Source: Homalodisca vitripennis (lineage: Eukaryota; Arthropoda; Insecta; Hemiptera; Cicadellidae). From it: a stretch of 64,000 bases of DNA. The position numbers and the translations under genes are program-made. Of the stretch, positions 28,200 to 40,599 are shown one piece after another (position 1 is the first letter of the stretch; each line of letters opens with the position of its first letter). Below the pieces are notes generated by a model. It was not told the origin of the DNA, made no database searches, and saw only the letters and a program-made list of their open reading frames with translations. The stretch is from NCBI RefSeq assembly GCF_021130785.1, contig NC_060208.1, positions 51,747,501-51,811,500 on the forward strand, read 5' to 3'.

Positions 28200-29255
28200 C
28201 GGGTGTACATAAAGTCCTGCACGGGTATAATATTTTCTGAACGATAACAGATAAAGAAACAAGATTTGGTACATCAATACTACACCTAAAAATCTACTTT
28301 TCGAAGGAACTATCAGTTTTCTGTAATATCATGGGGACGTCCCGCAAGGAGTCAGAAGGAAATCTTAAATAGGAGCATAGGTCAATATGGACATCATTTT
28401 AAAGGGCTTATCTAGCAGAGTTTAATGCCGCAAACCGCACTCAAAAAGATTGATCCAGTACAAAATGGCGGCTGTTCAAAGATTTTACTTGGTTACATTT
28501 TATTAGTAGCCATAAACCCAGTAAAGCAAAACTGCAACCAAACGAATACTGCAGCTAACTACTACATTATGCTTGTCAGTTGTACAGAAGTGAATTATGA
28601 CATTAGTTATCCTCAAGGGTTACAGATTTGGTCCTAATATATTGATAACGGGGAAAACCTGATAACAGTAACAATGGATGGACAGCACTACTAAAACAAG
28701 AAAACTAGAATAGCCTACTATGAATAGACTGGCTAATAGGAAAGTCCTAACTGCGACCCAAAGATAAGAGATTTCTAATTGTTACTGTTATCAGGTTTTC
28801 CCCGTTATCAATATATTAGGACCAAATTTGTAACCCTTGAGGATAACTAATGTCATAATTCACTTCTGTACAACTGACAAGCATAATGTAGTAGTTAGCT
28901 GCAGTATTCGTTTGGTTGCAGTTTTGCTTTACTGGGGTTATGGCTACTAATAAAATGTAACCAAGTAAAATCTTTGAACAGCCGCCATTTTGTACTGGAT
29001 CAATCTTTTTGAGTGCGGTTTGCGGCATTAAACTCTGCTAGATAAGCCCTTTAAAATGATGTCCATATTGACCTATGCTCCTATTTAAGATTTCCTTCTG
29101 ACTCCTTGCGGGACGTCCCCATGATATTACAGAAAACTGATAGTTCCTTCAAAAAGTAGATTTTTAGGCGTAGTATTGATGTACCAAATCTTGTTTCTTT
29201 ATCTGTTATCGTTCAGAAAAATATTATACCCGTGCAGGACTTTATGTACACCCTG
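28200..29255. mobile_element. Foldback / long-TIR DNA element with ~477-bp arms
   Basis: The left arm (28,200-28,675) is the near-exact reverse complement of the right arm (28,778-29,255). By eye I count only about six differences, so identity is about 98-99%. The unique centre is only ~102 bp. The outer ends read C(A)GGGTGTACATAAAGTCC, and each is bordered by TA (28,198-28,199 and 29,256-29,257). This fits TA target duplication and CAGGG-type termini as in Tc1/mariner-like elements. The left end has lost the A after the first C. Each arm holds the same 70-codon open frame (MPQTALKKIDPVQNGGCSK...), on opposite strands. No transposase domain is recognisable, so it would depend on an enzyme in trans. 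RNA from it would fold into a ~470-bp duplex. Confidence 0.9.
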
Positions 29256-29259
29256 TATA

Positions 29260-30110
29260 GCCAAGTATATCTAGGACACCTACGTATTCACGACATATTC
29301 CTCATTGCAAGTGGAGTGACTATATAATGAATAATCACAGACATTCATATGTACATGGGATTCATGAACGAATTGGAGAACTCAGGATTATCATTCAAAA
29401 TATTCTATCGCAATCTTGTTATCTGTACAAAACCTAAGAAATAAGGTTTATTTCGTATAATATATATTACAAAGGTTTTGGCTACTATCTATAATTCAAT
29501 TGTGCCATAAATTCCGTTTTCAAGTAGATGGACTCCATATACAGAATTTAATTAAATTCTTTTTTCGTGATTCATTCTTAGGTTGACAGTGACCTTTTCT
29601 TTTTAAATACAAATCGCTATTTTATCAAGTTTGTTTATAATAGCGTTGGGGAGTAGATACAGATATTTGTGGTATTTGCTAATGTGGTGACATAGTTTTA
29701 AAATACATTTGATAACATATCAAAGTGTTAAAATTAAGGCATAAAGGAAGAAAGACAACATTGGTTTCACCATACAGAATAAAATTCTTCTCGGGATTGG
29801 GGAATCAAAGAAAACCCAAAACTGGTAGGCGCATACTTAAGGCCTACCAGTTGATATTTAAAACGAGCAATTAAGTTCCTTAATATTATGACAGTTATTG
29901 ACTAATCCATACTTACCAATTGTTAAATACCTCTTACATTTTTATTAACAATCAAATACATACGGTTGATCCCTGGACCGAACAAATGTTCATGGAATTG
30001 ACGTTTCATTGAAGTTAAGAATCTATTTTTAATTACTAATAAATTTGACACCATTGCTATTCCTGAGGTTCAAAATTATCATATGATACGATGTTGATGT
30101 ATCTGAATAA
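29260..30110. other. AT-rich intergenic DNA, no gene seen
   Basis: No gene recognised. A short local repeat of ggcctaccag/ctggtaggc forms a small inverted pair near 29,822-29,850. Confidence 0.5.
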
Positions 30111-30112
30111 AG

Positions 30113-30273
30113 GCGATTAATGTTTATAACATGTTCAGAAATGTCAAAGTGTTGTAAATGGGAGCAGAGACAGTGAAGGGTTGACAAATGTTTCTCGCCA
30201 ACAGAATTCACCACATTACCGCTGCTGACTGATGATCCTGGCTTTACACTACATGGCGTTACATTGACTGACT
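30113..30273 (-). repeat. 161-bp dispersed repeat D with open minus frame, copy 2
   Basis: Near-identical to 8225-8385; the single difference changes Asn to Ser in the open frame. The frame remains open through all 53 codons. Flanks are unrelated to those of copy 1. Confidence 0.8.
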
Positions 30274-30274
30274 T

Positions 30275-31159
30275 GCTGTAATGCCGTTTTTGGCATAAAA
30301 GTGGGTGCGGAAAATGATAAAAAAATACTTTATTAGAAGTCTAAGGTCATAGGACAATAGTTATGTTCTAAAATTAAATCATGGTGATGAATAGCATAGA
30401 TCTCAGTAAAGCGACGTGTAGAATACAAATATATACTAATTCTAACACCATCATATTGTTGCGTAAGTCTGAATCTAAGCTAATACGTTAAGTTACCACA
30501 TTTTGTCATTAATTGAAATTGTATGAATTGGAATGCTGTTATACATGGAGCACACATAAAGAGGCACGTACGTAACCATCGTGATTCCTTATGTGATTTT
30601 CATACAGTATAGATCGCCACCATGTGATATATACATGTTCAGTTCCAAGTCGATGATTTTGGTAGCAATATCACTGCTTGGCGAATAAAATCCAGTCCCA
30701 CTCATATGTGCAGACTTCAGGTTTGTGTTTCAGAGAAAGCTCAAAGCTGAGAATCCTAATATCTTTGTCTTTCGTGAGTCTTGAAAAGTTTCTTGTTTTA
30801 TTGTATGTCATGTAAGGAAGCAAATTTTTTCAAATTACTTCATATGAGTTGATTTATGAAAAATTCTTGCTTTTCAACGAAATTTAGTTTATGGAAGGCT
30901 ACTTTTATCCACAACCAAAATATCCATATCAAAATGAATTGTAATAACGTAAATGTAACGAAGTTAAACGTACGCCAGATTCTAGGCCATCATGGTTTAT
31001 CGCGTTCACTACACAGCGAATAATATGATGGCTCGGAGAGCGTCTTCCAATCGAATGATGTTTGTCCATAAATTTAGATGTACATATCTAAGTTACAGGT
31101 CGATATGCCCTAGAAAGCGTAGTGACGTCATGAACTAATGCTGGTCACATCTCATATGA
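30275..31159. other. Intergenic, no gene seen
   Basis: No supported gene or repeat. Confidence 0.5.
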
Positions 31160-31510
31160 CAGATTCATAATTCATAATCTCTTTATTGCGTGTTTGACAA
31201 TATTTAACATTGTATTGCAATAGTCAAATGCATCATAAAATATATCCTAACTACACATTCACTCACAGTCATACTTACATCTCAGCATTCTCACGACACA
31301 ATCACACAGACTTCGGATCCATGATTTTCAATCATCCCAACGGCTCGTCATGAATTCATCAATCGAGTAAAACGCTTTAGACACCAACAGGCGTCTGAGA
31401 CGAGTTTTGAATTGATTGAGGTTGTTGGAGAATATCCTGGAATGACAAAGCATTACATTGACTCCTTCTTTAAAAATGTGACATCCTTGGCTGCAAAGAC
31501 CGAGAGTTTA
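31160..31510 (-). pseudogene. LINE ORF2 C-terminus and 3' end
   Basis: On minus a 60-codon frame from about 31,507 ends at a stop at 31,328-31,330. It includes FKTRLRRLLVSKAFYSIDEF, which fits the extreme C-terminus of Jockey/CR1-type ORF2 proteins. A ~165-bp 3' UTR follows, with aataaa (31,182-31,187 on plus as tttatt) and a terminal attatgaattatgaatc repeat. Everything upstream of the last ~60 codons is missing, the usual result of 5'-truncated retrotransposition. The tail is in frame without stops, so this copy is younger than those at 13 and 26 kb. The function when intact is reverse transcription. Confidence 0.7.
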
Positions 31511-31600
31511 TTTCAATGAAATGAATTTTTGCTTATTTCTTTGATACACAGGGGGTTTATCAGCACAGAAATTGCACACGCACAAACGCGCGCGCACACG

Positions 31601-31603
<3 letters not shown>

Positions 31604-31660
<57 letters not shown>
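31604..31660. repeat. (CA)n microsatellite
   Basis: An uninterrupted CA run of about 57 bp, preceded from 31,574 by impure ca/cg repeats. Confidence 0.95.
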
Positions 31661-31661
<1 letters not shown>

Positions 31662-33335
31662 TTCTTTATGTTCGAAAAATTAATGGTGTTAAAACAATAA
31701 TCCATTTACTAAAGTTTTTTTTAATATATCTAGTGTTCCAAATTTTGCGCACACTGAAGGGATCTGGGAAACTATAAGAGATACAGCAAATGTTGAACGT
31801 ACAATATCGAAAAATAATAAGGCCAACAAATGTATATGATTAAATTAATTATTGGTTATTCCGTTCATTCACTGTGTTGACAAATGTTTATATCAAGGTT
31901 TTAAAACTGTCACAGCTTTCTTATTAGTACCTATAAGGGACCATTTTTAACTTGTAATCTGCATGAAATTTCTTCTAGGTTTTAAATATTATATTAACAA
32001 TTTATTTCAAGAACAGCAAAGCAGGAGGTCTGGGGTTAGAGTGAATTTTTGTAACGTAAAGTCCCAGTTTTTTAAAGTAACATCCTGTATAAGACTGATC
32101 AATGCTTTGACCAAACTATTAGTTGATTTGTCTACACATTAAATGTTTAAAAATGGTCACAAGCAAAAATTAGTATTATTATAAAATGGTGTAATAGCAT
32201 AAACTAAATATATTAATAACTGTTTTATAATAATAAATTATGTGTATGTGTTTATCACTCTTTACTGGATGTACTACGCATAAAGAATATGATACTGATA
32301 TCATCGTTTGTTGTTGGAGACCGGCTAAGAAACCGTTTTCCTCTGAAAGAATTAGGTGAAAAGGGCCTACTGAATTAGAATATACAAATGTGTAAATTTT
32401 CGAAGTAAGCAAAATACAGACATTACATTTAAATTGCAAAGTTTCACGTGGAAAACATTTGCTCTGGATCTTCCTGCAGTAGAGAGTCGATTCGGGTTTT
32501 CAATGAGCAATGATAAAGGATGTAGAAGTTCCGTGACAGTGACAAAATACCAGTGACACCGGAGTCACTGGTAACTTGACTAATAGTGCGTCAGATGTAG
32601 CAAGCAATTCCCCGTTGTTATTTTTGAAAACTAAGTCGTAAACAGGAAACATGGAAAGCATCTAAATATTGTTAAAAGTTGTTACAAGTAAATATTGTTT
32701 ACTTAATTTTATATGTTTTATTTTAATATACACACATTTACATTACAATAAAATTTAAAATGAACTTAGATTAGTATTTGGTAGGTAAAATTGTAATATA
32801 TGTTAAAGTTACTCAACGTTAAAGAAGTTTTAAAATAGGTGTAATGATATTTACTGTTATATGAGTTAATGGTAGGAACAATTTCGTAACATTTTAATAG
32901 GCTATTGTCTTTTTGAAACACTGTGTACAACTGTAATTTATTTAACTATGTCTTTTTTCATAATTTATTTGTTTGATTTTGTAATATAAACATATTTACC
33001 AATCAAATAAAAATGTACTTGAAACTGTATGACACTATTTTTATACATAATTTAATCATTCCAATTTTAATTGAATTCTGTCGATAAATGTAATACGTTC
33101 GAAGAGTTTATTAATTTGGGTTTTTAGTATTTATGTTTCGTTTTGAACAATACTATTCAACATGACAAATCATCACAATGTTATTTTTAAATCAATGTAC
33201 TATAAAGCGATCGATAAAAGTTTCAAATAGTACACACTAATGGCGCTAATAATTTAATGCAATGATACTTCAAATAACCGATGTAGCGGATTATCAAAAC
33301 ACCCGACATAACATAACTTATGAGTTATCTCGCAG
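31661..33335. other. AT-rich intergenic DNA, no gene seen
   Basis: A 10-bp inverted repeat (taccagtgac/gtcactggta, 32,548-32,573) is the only structure noticed. The minus frame at 32,179-32,439 has no motif. Confidence 0.5.
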
Positions 33336-33339
33336 GTGG

Positions 33340-36005
33340 ATAGACATCATTCCAGTTTCTTTGATATCCTATCATATATAATACTTTATCTATCAAGACT
33401 TATAGCACACACCCTAATATCAGTAGTGACCTTCCTTGGACCAAGAGGAACGTATATACCAACATTCCAGTCTCTATGATATCTCTATCAAGAGTTATAG
33501 CACACACCCTAATATCAATAGTGACCTTCCTTGGACCAAGAGGAACGTATATACCAACATTCCAGTCTCTATGATATTCCTATCAAGAGTTGTAGCACAA
33601 ACCCTAATATCAATAGTGACCTTCCTTTGACCAAGAGGAACGTATATATACCAACATTCCAGTCTCTATGATATTATTATCAAGAGTTAAAGCACAAACC
33701 CTAATATCAACAGTGACCTTCCTTGGACCAAGAGGAACGTATATACCAACATTCCAGTCTCTATGATATTCCTATCAAGAGTTATAGCACAAACCCTAAT
33801 ATCAACAGTGACCTTCCTTTGACGAAGAGGAACGTATATACCAACATTCCAGTCTCTATGATATTCCTATCAAGAGTTATAGCACAAACCGTAATATCAA
33901 TAGTGACCTTCCTTGGACCAAGAGGAACGTATATACCAACATTCCAGTCTCTATGATATTCCTATCAAGAGTTATAGCACAAACCCTAATATCAATAGTG
34001 ACCTTCCTTTGACCAAGAGAAACGTATATACCAACATTCCAGTCTCTATGATATCTCTATCAAGAGTTATAGCACACACCCTAATATCAATAGTGACCTT
34101 CCTTGGACCAAGAGGAACGTATATACCAACATTCCAGTCTCTATGATATTCCTATCAAGAGTTATAGCACAAACCCTAATATCAATAGTGACCTTCCTTG
34201 GACCAAGAGGAACGTATATACCAACATTCCAGTCTCTATGATATCTCTATCAAGAGTTATAGCACATAAACCCTAATATCAATAGTGACCTTCCTTGGAC
34301 CAAGAGGAACGTATATACCAACATTCCAGTCTCTATGATATCTCTATCAAGAGTTATAGCACAAACCCTAATATCAATAGTGACCTTCCTTGGACCAAGA
34401 GGAACGTATATACCAACATTCCAGTCTCTATGATATCTCTATCAAGAGTTATAGCACACACCCTAATATCAATAGTGACCTTCCTTGGACCAAGAGGAAC
34501 GTATATACCAACATTCCAGTCTCTATGATATCTCTATCAAGAGTTATAGCACACACCCTAATATCAATAGTGACCTTCCTTGGACCAAGAGGAACGTATA
34601 TACCAACATTCCAGTCTCTATGATATCTCTATCAAGAGTTATAGCACAAACCCTAATATCAATAGTGACCTTCCTTGGACCAAGAGGAACGTATATACCA
34701 ACATTCCAGTCTCTATGATATCTCTATCAAGAGTTATAGCACAAACCCTAATATCAATAGTGACCTTCCTTGGACCAAGAGGAACGTATATACCAACATT
34801 CCAGTCTCTATGATATCTCTATCAAGAGTTATAGCACACACCCTAATATCAATAGTGACCTTCCTTGGACCAAGAGGAACGTATATACCAACATTCCAGT
34901 CTCTATGATATTCCTATCAAGAGTTATAGCACAAACCCTAATATCAATAGTGACCTTCCTTGGACCAAGAGGAACGTATATACCAACATTCCAGTCTCTA
35001 TGATATTCCTATCAAGAGTTATAGCACAAACCCTAATATCAATAGTGACCTTCCTTGGACCAAGAGGAACGTATATACCAACATTCCAGTCTCTATGATA
35101 TCTCTATCAAGAGTTATAGCACACACCCTAATATCAATAGTGACCTTCCTTTGGACCAAGAGGAACGTATATACCAACATTCCAGTCTCTATGATATTCC
35201 TATCAAGAGTTATAGCACAAACCCTAATATCAATAGTGACCTTCCTTTGGACCAAGAGGAACGTATATACCAACATTCCAGTCTCTATGATATTCCTATC
35301 AAGAGTTTATAGCACAAACCGTAATATCAATAGTGACCTTCCTTTGGACGAAGAGGAACGTATATACCAACATTCCAGTCTCTATGGATATTCCTATCAA
35401 GAGTTTATAGCACAAACCCTAATATCAATAGTGACCTTCCTTTGACCAAGAGGAACGTATATACCAACATTCCAGTCTCTATGATATTATTATCAAGAGT
35501 TATAGCACAAACCCTAATATCAATAGTGACCTTCCTTGGACCAAGAGGAACGTATATACCAACATTCCAGTCTCTATGATAACAAGAGTTATAGCACAAA
35601 CCGTAATATAACGAACGTATATAACAACATTCCAGTCTCTATGATATCTCTATCAAGAGTTATAGCACAAACCCTAATATCAATAGTGACCTTCCTTGGA
35701 CCAAGAGGAACGTATATACCAACATTCCAGTCTCTATGATATCTCTATCAAGAGTTATAGCACACACCCTAATATCAATAGTGACCTTCCTTGGACCAAG
35801 AGGAACGTATATACCAACATTTGAGTATCAATGATATCTCTATCAAGGGTTATAACACATACCTTAATATCAATAGTAATATTCCATGTACCTATAGAAA
35901 CCTATGTACCAACTTTCCAGTCCCTATGATATCTGTATGAAGAGTTATAGTACATAAACTAATATTAATAGTGACCTTTCTTGGACAAAGAGGAACTTGT
36001 GTGCC
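33340..36005. repeat. 95-bp satellite array, about 27 units
   Basis: Anchors of the form ttggaccaagaggaacgtat recur at 33,436, 33,531, 33,626, 33,723, 33,818 and so on to about 35,981, nearly always 95 bp apart. The unit continues with a cattccagtctctatgatat block, a tatcaagagttatagcaca block and a ccctaatatcaatagtgacc block. Central units differ by one to three bases. The first (33,340-33,420) and the last three (35,820-36,005) are strongly diverged, as expected when unequal exchange homogenises the middle of an array. Units from about 35,150 to 35,440 carry single-base insertions (cctttgg, gagttta, tatgga), and one unit near 35,600 is shortened to about 80 bp. Open frames through the array are by-products of the period. 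Confidence 0.97.
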
Positions 36006-38044
36006 TGTTTTTAACTCTCTAAGAAATTTATATCGTGGTTTATCGCATGGACGAACGGACAGGCGGACAACGTAACTATTTCAAGAAGATCCGTTCGTGT
36101 CCATAATCGAAGAACTCTAATCAAATAGTATATGAATGAGAGAAATTTAAAATTAGTATTGATTTAGAACTTATAAAGCGTGCTGTAGCATAGTAGTTAA
36201 ATTATAAAAATCGCAGTAATCAGAAAATAACTTTATGTTTTAATAATTTGTTCATAGGCATTATGCAATGCAAGTAAATAAATTTCTGTTCCAATTACGA
36301 GAACATTGAAAAACTAATTAGAATATACACAGAAATATGGTTAATTCTTTGGAAACAATTAAACACAGCCAGTTTTAAAGTACGCATAACAATGTTTTAG
36401 AACTGCATATAACAATGTCTCGTTCTAGTATTTTGCTAAGTGATATTCGTGGTTTAGGAGCTGATATAAACTTACGTAACTAATAACTCAATAAAGGATA
36501 TTTCTTTTTGAAGTATAATTTTAATTATTAACACATTAGTATTGATTGTTTAGGCACTTCTTAAACCTGACTCCACTTAAAATAATGGCAAAGAAGAAAC
36601 GTTATTCTTGTATAAGCTGCTTAGGAGGACGGTACTAAAAGAACTTAACCTAAGTCTTGTGTTATCTCAATAAGCGGATTACTGTAGGTCTTGATGAAAT
36701 TCGCCAAAAAATGTGATTCTCGGTGAAAAATTACCGAATTATACATATCATGTGACGACTTAAGAAACTCTTATCTTACGCTTGATTACACTTATTATCA
36801 CGCGTATTATCAATTCTTTAAACACTGCAAAAGTGTTGTCCTATCTATATAAAAATGGGCCCGTATATTTTGTTATAAATTACAACAAAAGTTAGAGAAA
36901 TGTGTTCTGTAATAAATATTTTGATTAATGAGATGAAATATTTACAAAAATCTGTATATTCATTCTTTCTATTTTGAAGACGGGTGTGTTTAAGGTCCAG
37001 AGGCCACGATAGATGAAATTGCAAAATAATGTTTTATTATATTTATCCTTATGATAATATAATATAATTACCTTCCGCAATAATTGATTTTTACGGAATC
37101 TTCATAAACCTCCCAAAGTTACGAAGAATAAGAGTTATTATCAGTTTTGTGGTTCTTAAGAAATGTTATTTTAAGAACTACTGCAGTTATAATTTCTAAA
37201 ATCTTCATCTAATTTAATGTTGGTAGTATTCCGAGCCAAGATCTAAATGTAACCTAAATCACTCAGATAATCATAAATCTCACAGTGCTGCAGTGTCAGG
37301 TTTAATTAGCAATGCGGATCAACGTTGGTTGTGCGATGGTCTTGTGGAAGATGGCTTCCGCTCACACCCTCAGTGCTTTATTTTGTTGACGGCCTGGAAA
37401 TTTAGTTTTGTCATTCTGTTTATCATTCATTTCCTGTTTTTGTTTATTTCCATAATGTATGGCTATGAATAAAATAAATGCAATCGTTTCACAATTTACA
37501 GACTACCATAAGACATTTTGAAAGTTCCAGATTGGTGTGTCGATTCGTTTTCCCGATTTATAAAAACATTAAAAAAGACTTTTCATATACAAATTTGAAT
37601 TATATAGTTTTATCCATTTAAACAATGGAAGTGTAAAACATATTCATACAAATGTGAGGTTTATCAATACTAAAAGTAAAAACCGTTACAAACTGTGAAT
37701 ATTTTGTCAATATGTTCTCTCCTGGGAAGCAACAAAGGTCGGATTGTCGAATTGATAATTGAAGGCTCTCTACTTCGGGCTTGTCTCCGGGCTGTCTCTC
37801 GGGTACTACACTTCGCTTAATTAACCTACATTTGGTTACTGCTGTTGGCATCTTTATGTTCACTAATTCTCATTATATTCATATCGTTCTTATAAGAGCT
37901 TAAAATTATTACCACCAAAATATAAAATTAAAACGATCTAATAATAAATTAAAATAACTTACAGGAATGACTTTTTTCAGATGTATGCAGTTTTGAAAAC
38001 GAGTATATTACGAGATTTACTAGGTTTTATACTTTTGGCTAAGA
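36006..38044. other. AT-rich intergenic DNA, no gene seen
   Basis: No supported gene. The minus frame at 37,618-37,863 (81 codons) lacks a recognisable motif. Confidence 0.5.
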
Positions 38045-38121
<77 letters not shown>

Positions 38122-38981
38122 GCGAATGTTTGTTTGCATGTTCCGTTATAACTCTAGAACCAATGCACGAAACATCGTGAAATTTTGTACAGTGATTCTA
38201 CACGTTCCTGGAAGTAACATAGGCATACTTTTAGAGAGGTATTTGGTCCAATTTTAATAGTTTATTTCATTAATTTTTTAATTATAAATTGTTGTTGATG
38301 TTGGTGTGTTTTATACACGTAATACAAAGCGAACTGATACTTAACAGCTGATAATACTTTCAGCTGAAGTTCATCAAAGAGGCAGAAACATTTGTTTACA
38401 TTTAAAATTTAAATCATTTTTATTGTTAAGTGCTTGATCAGTAATGTTTTTAAATTCAGATTGCATCAATAATCAATAAACTATTTAATTCAAAGAAAAT
38501 AATATTAAACGCTATTATGAAAACAACCTCATTAAACAAATCCGTGAATGTTTGCACATAAAGTAATCGAATTTGGTTACATCGAAGGTAAATGAAAAGA
38601 GCCGAAAGAAGACACTTTATGATCGAAACTTAGTTTCTTTGATACATTTTCTTGAAGGCACACTCCTAAAATAATACTGGAAATATCTTAGACAGAAAAT
38701 TAATTTTAACAGACCGAATGTGATTCTTTATAACCTAATTAGTTTACCGAGATTCATCCGTATACAGTAACTGTTCTGAATAACTTATCAACACCTAGCA
38801 AAAACCACGAAAGATAGAGGCAGGAATATGATACATACCTTCATAATGCGCCCAAGAGGCTCACGAAAGAACGACTGTCAATTATCTCAGCAATGTTTAG
38901 AATGTGGTAGAAAAAGAATAAGTGAATATAGTGTGCTGTTTTCAACGGTAAATTGCGTGCTAAGCCGCGGGAAACTGCTAG
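38045..38981 (+). mobile_element. Non-autonomous Helitron, both ends visible
   Basis: The 5' end is TC followed by a long (TA)n and aaatgcgaatgtttgtttgc, with gaaattttgtacagtgatt further in. Arthropod Helitrons commonly begin this way. The 3' end is a hairpin, gcg-t-gc taa gc-cgc (38,954-38,968), followed by gggaaactgCTAG. The element is flanked by A on the left (38,044) and T on the right (38,982), matching Helitron insertion between A and T without target duplication. The 937 bp hold no Rep/helicase frame, so it needs an autonomous partner. The long (TA)n lies inside the element and is probably an expansion after insertion. Confidence 0.82.
38047..38119. repeat. (TA)n microsatellite inside Helitron 5' end
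   Basis: About 72 bp of alternating TA directly after the terminal TC of the Helitron. Confidence 0.95.
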
Positions 38982-40240
38982 TAATGTTTAAGTTTTAATA
39001 TAAAATACAAAGAACGTTATTCTGATATATCGTACTAACTTTGAAATTAAAAACCTTCTGCCCTGATTATGACATCCAATGTATTCAAAGAACCTTTAAA
39101 TAGATATTTTATCTTTAAATGCATTTTGTTTTATGCCATAAAAAAACTTGATAATTTGGCTGAACTATAAGATATGTAAGATATAAGATAAGTATTTTGA
39201 TTTATTACATCTTTGGGTACTATGTACTATTTTCAATCAGTTCAATTTGTAAATTGGAGCTTTCCCGTGTAACTTCCTTGGCCGCAAAATATTCAGGTAG
39301 GACTATGAGACATAACATGAAACAGTAGTCTAGAGATTCGTTGTTAGTTCCTAATCCCTAATATTTACAAAAAGCATAATAATAAATATAATGTTTTATT
39401 CTACAGCAATTTGTTTTTGCCATAGAGGAGAATTTCACACACACAGAAATTCTATTATAACATTATAATAAAATAAAAACTATATTACTTAATCGAAAAC
39501 TACGCAAAATTATAGAGGTGGTACCTGACAATGATGTAGTATAACGTAAAGTGACAAGGCTATCAAGGATGTAAACAAAACAAACCTCGACAACGAAAAC
39601 ACCAAATACCGGCTTAGCTTGAGAATGCTGTGTTGACAGCTCAGCCCTTTCTCTTCCAGCCCTTAAACACGTTCTCTTTGTTTTCCTTTCTTTCTATTTG
39701 GTCGTTTGTCTTACTTAGGTTTACGTGATTTTGTGGAGAATGTTGTGAAACTAAAATGATCATTCACAAGAACGTAATAAATATGTACATTATTAATTAG
39801 TAATATTGTTTCATATTTAGTGTAGGCAGTTTTATGTTAAATTTTTAACTAAACCTACTGAGTGGATACAATTTTATCAGGAAGTAACTTTTTAATATGA
39901 AGCTGTCCTGTTGCGCGAGGTTTGTCCATCAGTTGCCTTCCCTCGTCGACTTTCCCACAGTCTTTCTCGCACTGTCTTTTCCTTACCGCTAGCTCTTTTT
40001 AGGTCGTCTTATATCGTCTTTTATACGACGCGAATTTAAAACCACATATAGAGGTTAGCCTTCTTTCAAATAAGTCTAGAACTATGAACTTTGAAATAAG
40101 AGAAAGAAATATTTTTCCTTCTGTCTTTACCTAAATAAATTATTTTTGTGAGCCCACTCTTCCCTTACTGTTCTTATATAATAGCTATGTATTTTTATTT
40201 ATGAAAGTAATCACTACATCTCACCTAAAATAATAAAAGC
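38982..40240. other. Intergenic, no gene seen
   Basis: Two pyrimidine-rich, GC-richer blocks (39,590-39,720 and 39,900-40,035) stand out from AT-rich flanks. Neither contains a frame I can assign. Confidence 0.45.
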
Positions 40241-40348
40241 AAATAATAATTATTATTAATACAATAATAATAATTATTTATATTATTGAATTATTATTAA
40301 TATTTGAATTACTATTGAATTAAGAATAATTTATTATTATTAATACAA
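40241..40348. repeat. (AAT/ATT)n low-complexity tract
   Basis: Impure AAT/ATT trinucleotide repeats with several local palindromes of the form aataataattattatt. Confidence 0.85.
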
Positions 40349-40599
40349 TGTTGCTATGAAATAAACAACATTTTACTCCAAAACGTAAATGTAAAAAGTG
40401 GCACTACTTGTTGTAAAAATAAAATATGTACTCTCAATTACTTATACGTCTTATAGTTTAAAACTTCATTTAGAATAATTTTTATTTTCATTTATTTCCT
40501 ACAGATTAAAACCCTTACAGCAAATTAATAAATAAGTTAAATTATTAAATCAATAAGTAACAAGTAACAAGAGTAAAGGAACAAATGAATATCATCAGA

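Noticed and set aside
33436..35739. Series of 77-161 codon open frames on plus (and minus) through the satellite.
   Set aside because: They repeat every 95 bp and are products of a homogenised satellite; 95 is not a multiple of three, so each unit simply reuses the same chance frame.
33340..36005. CRISPR array.
   Set aside because: The whole 95-bp unit is repeated, with no alternation of constant repeats and unique spacers; the genome is eukaryotic.
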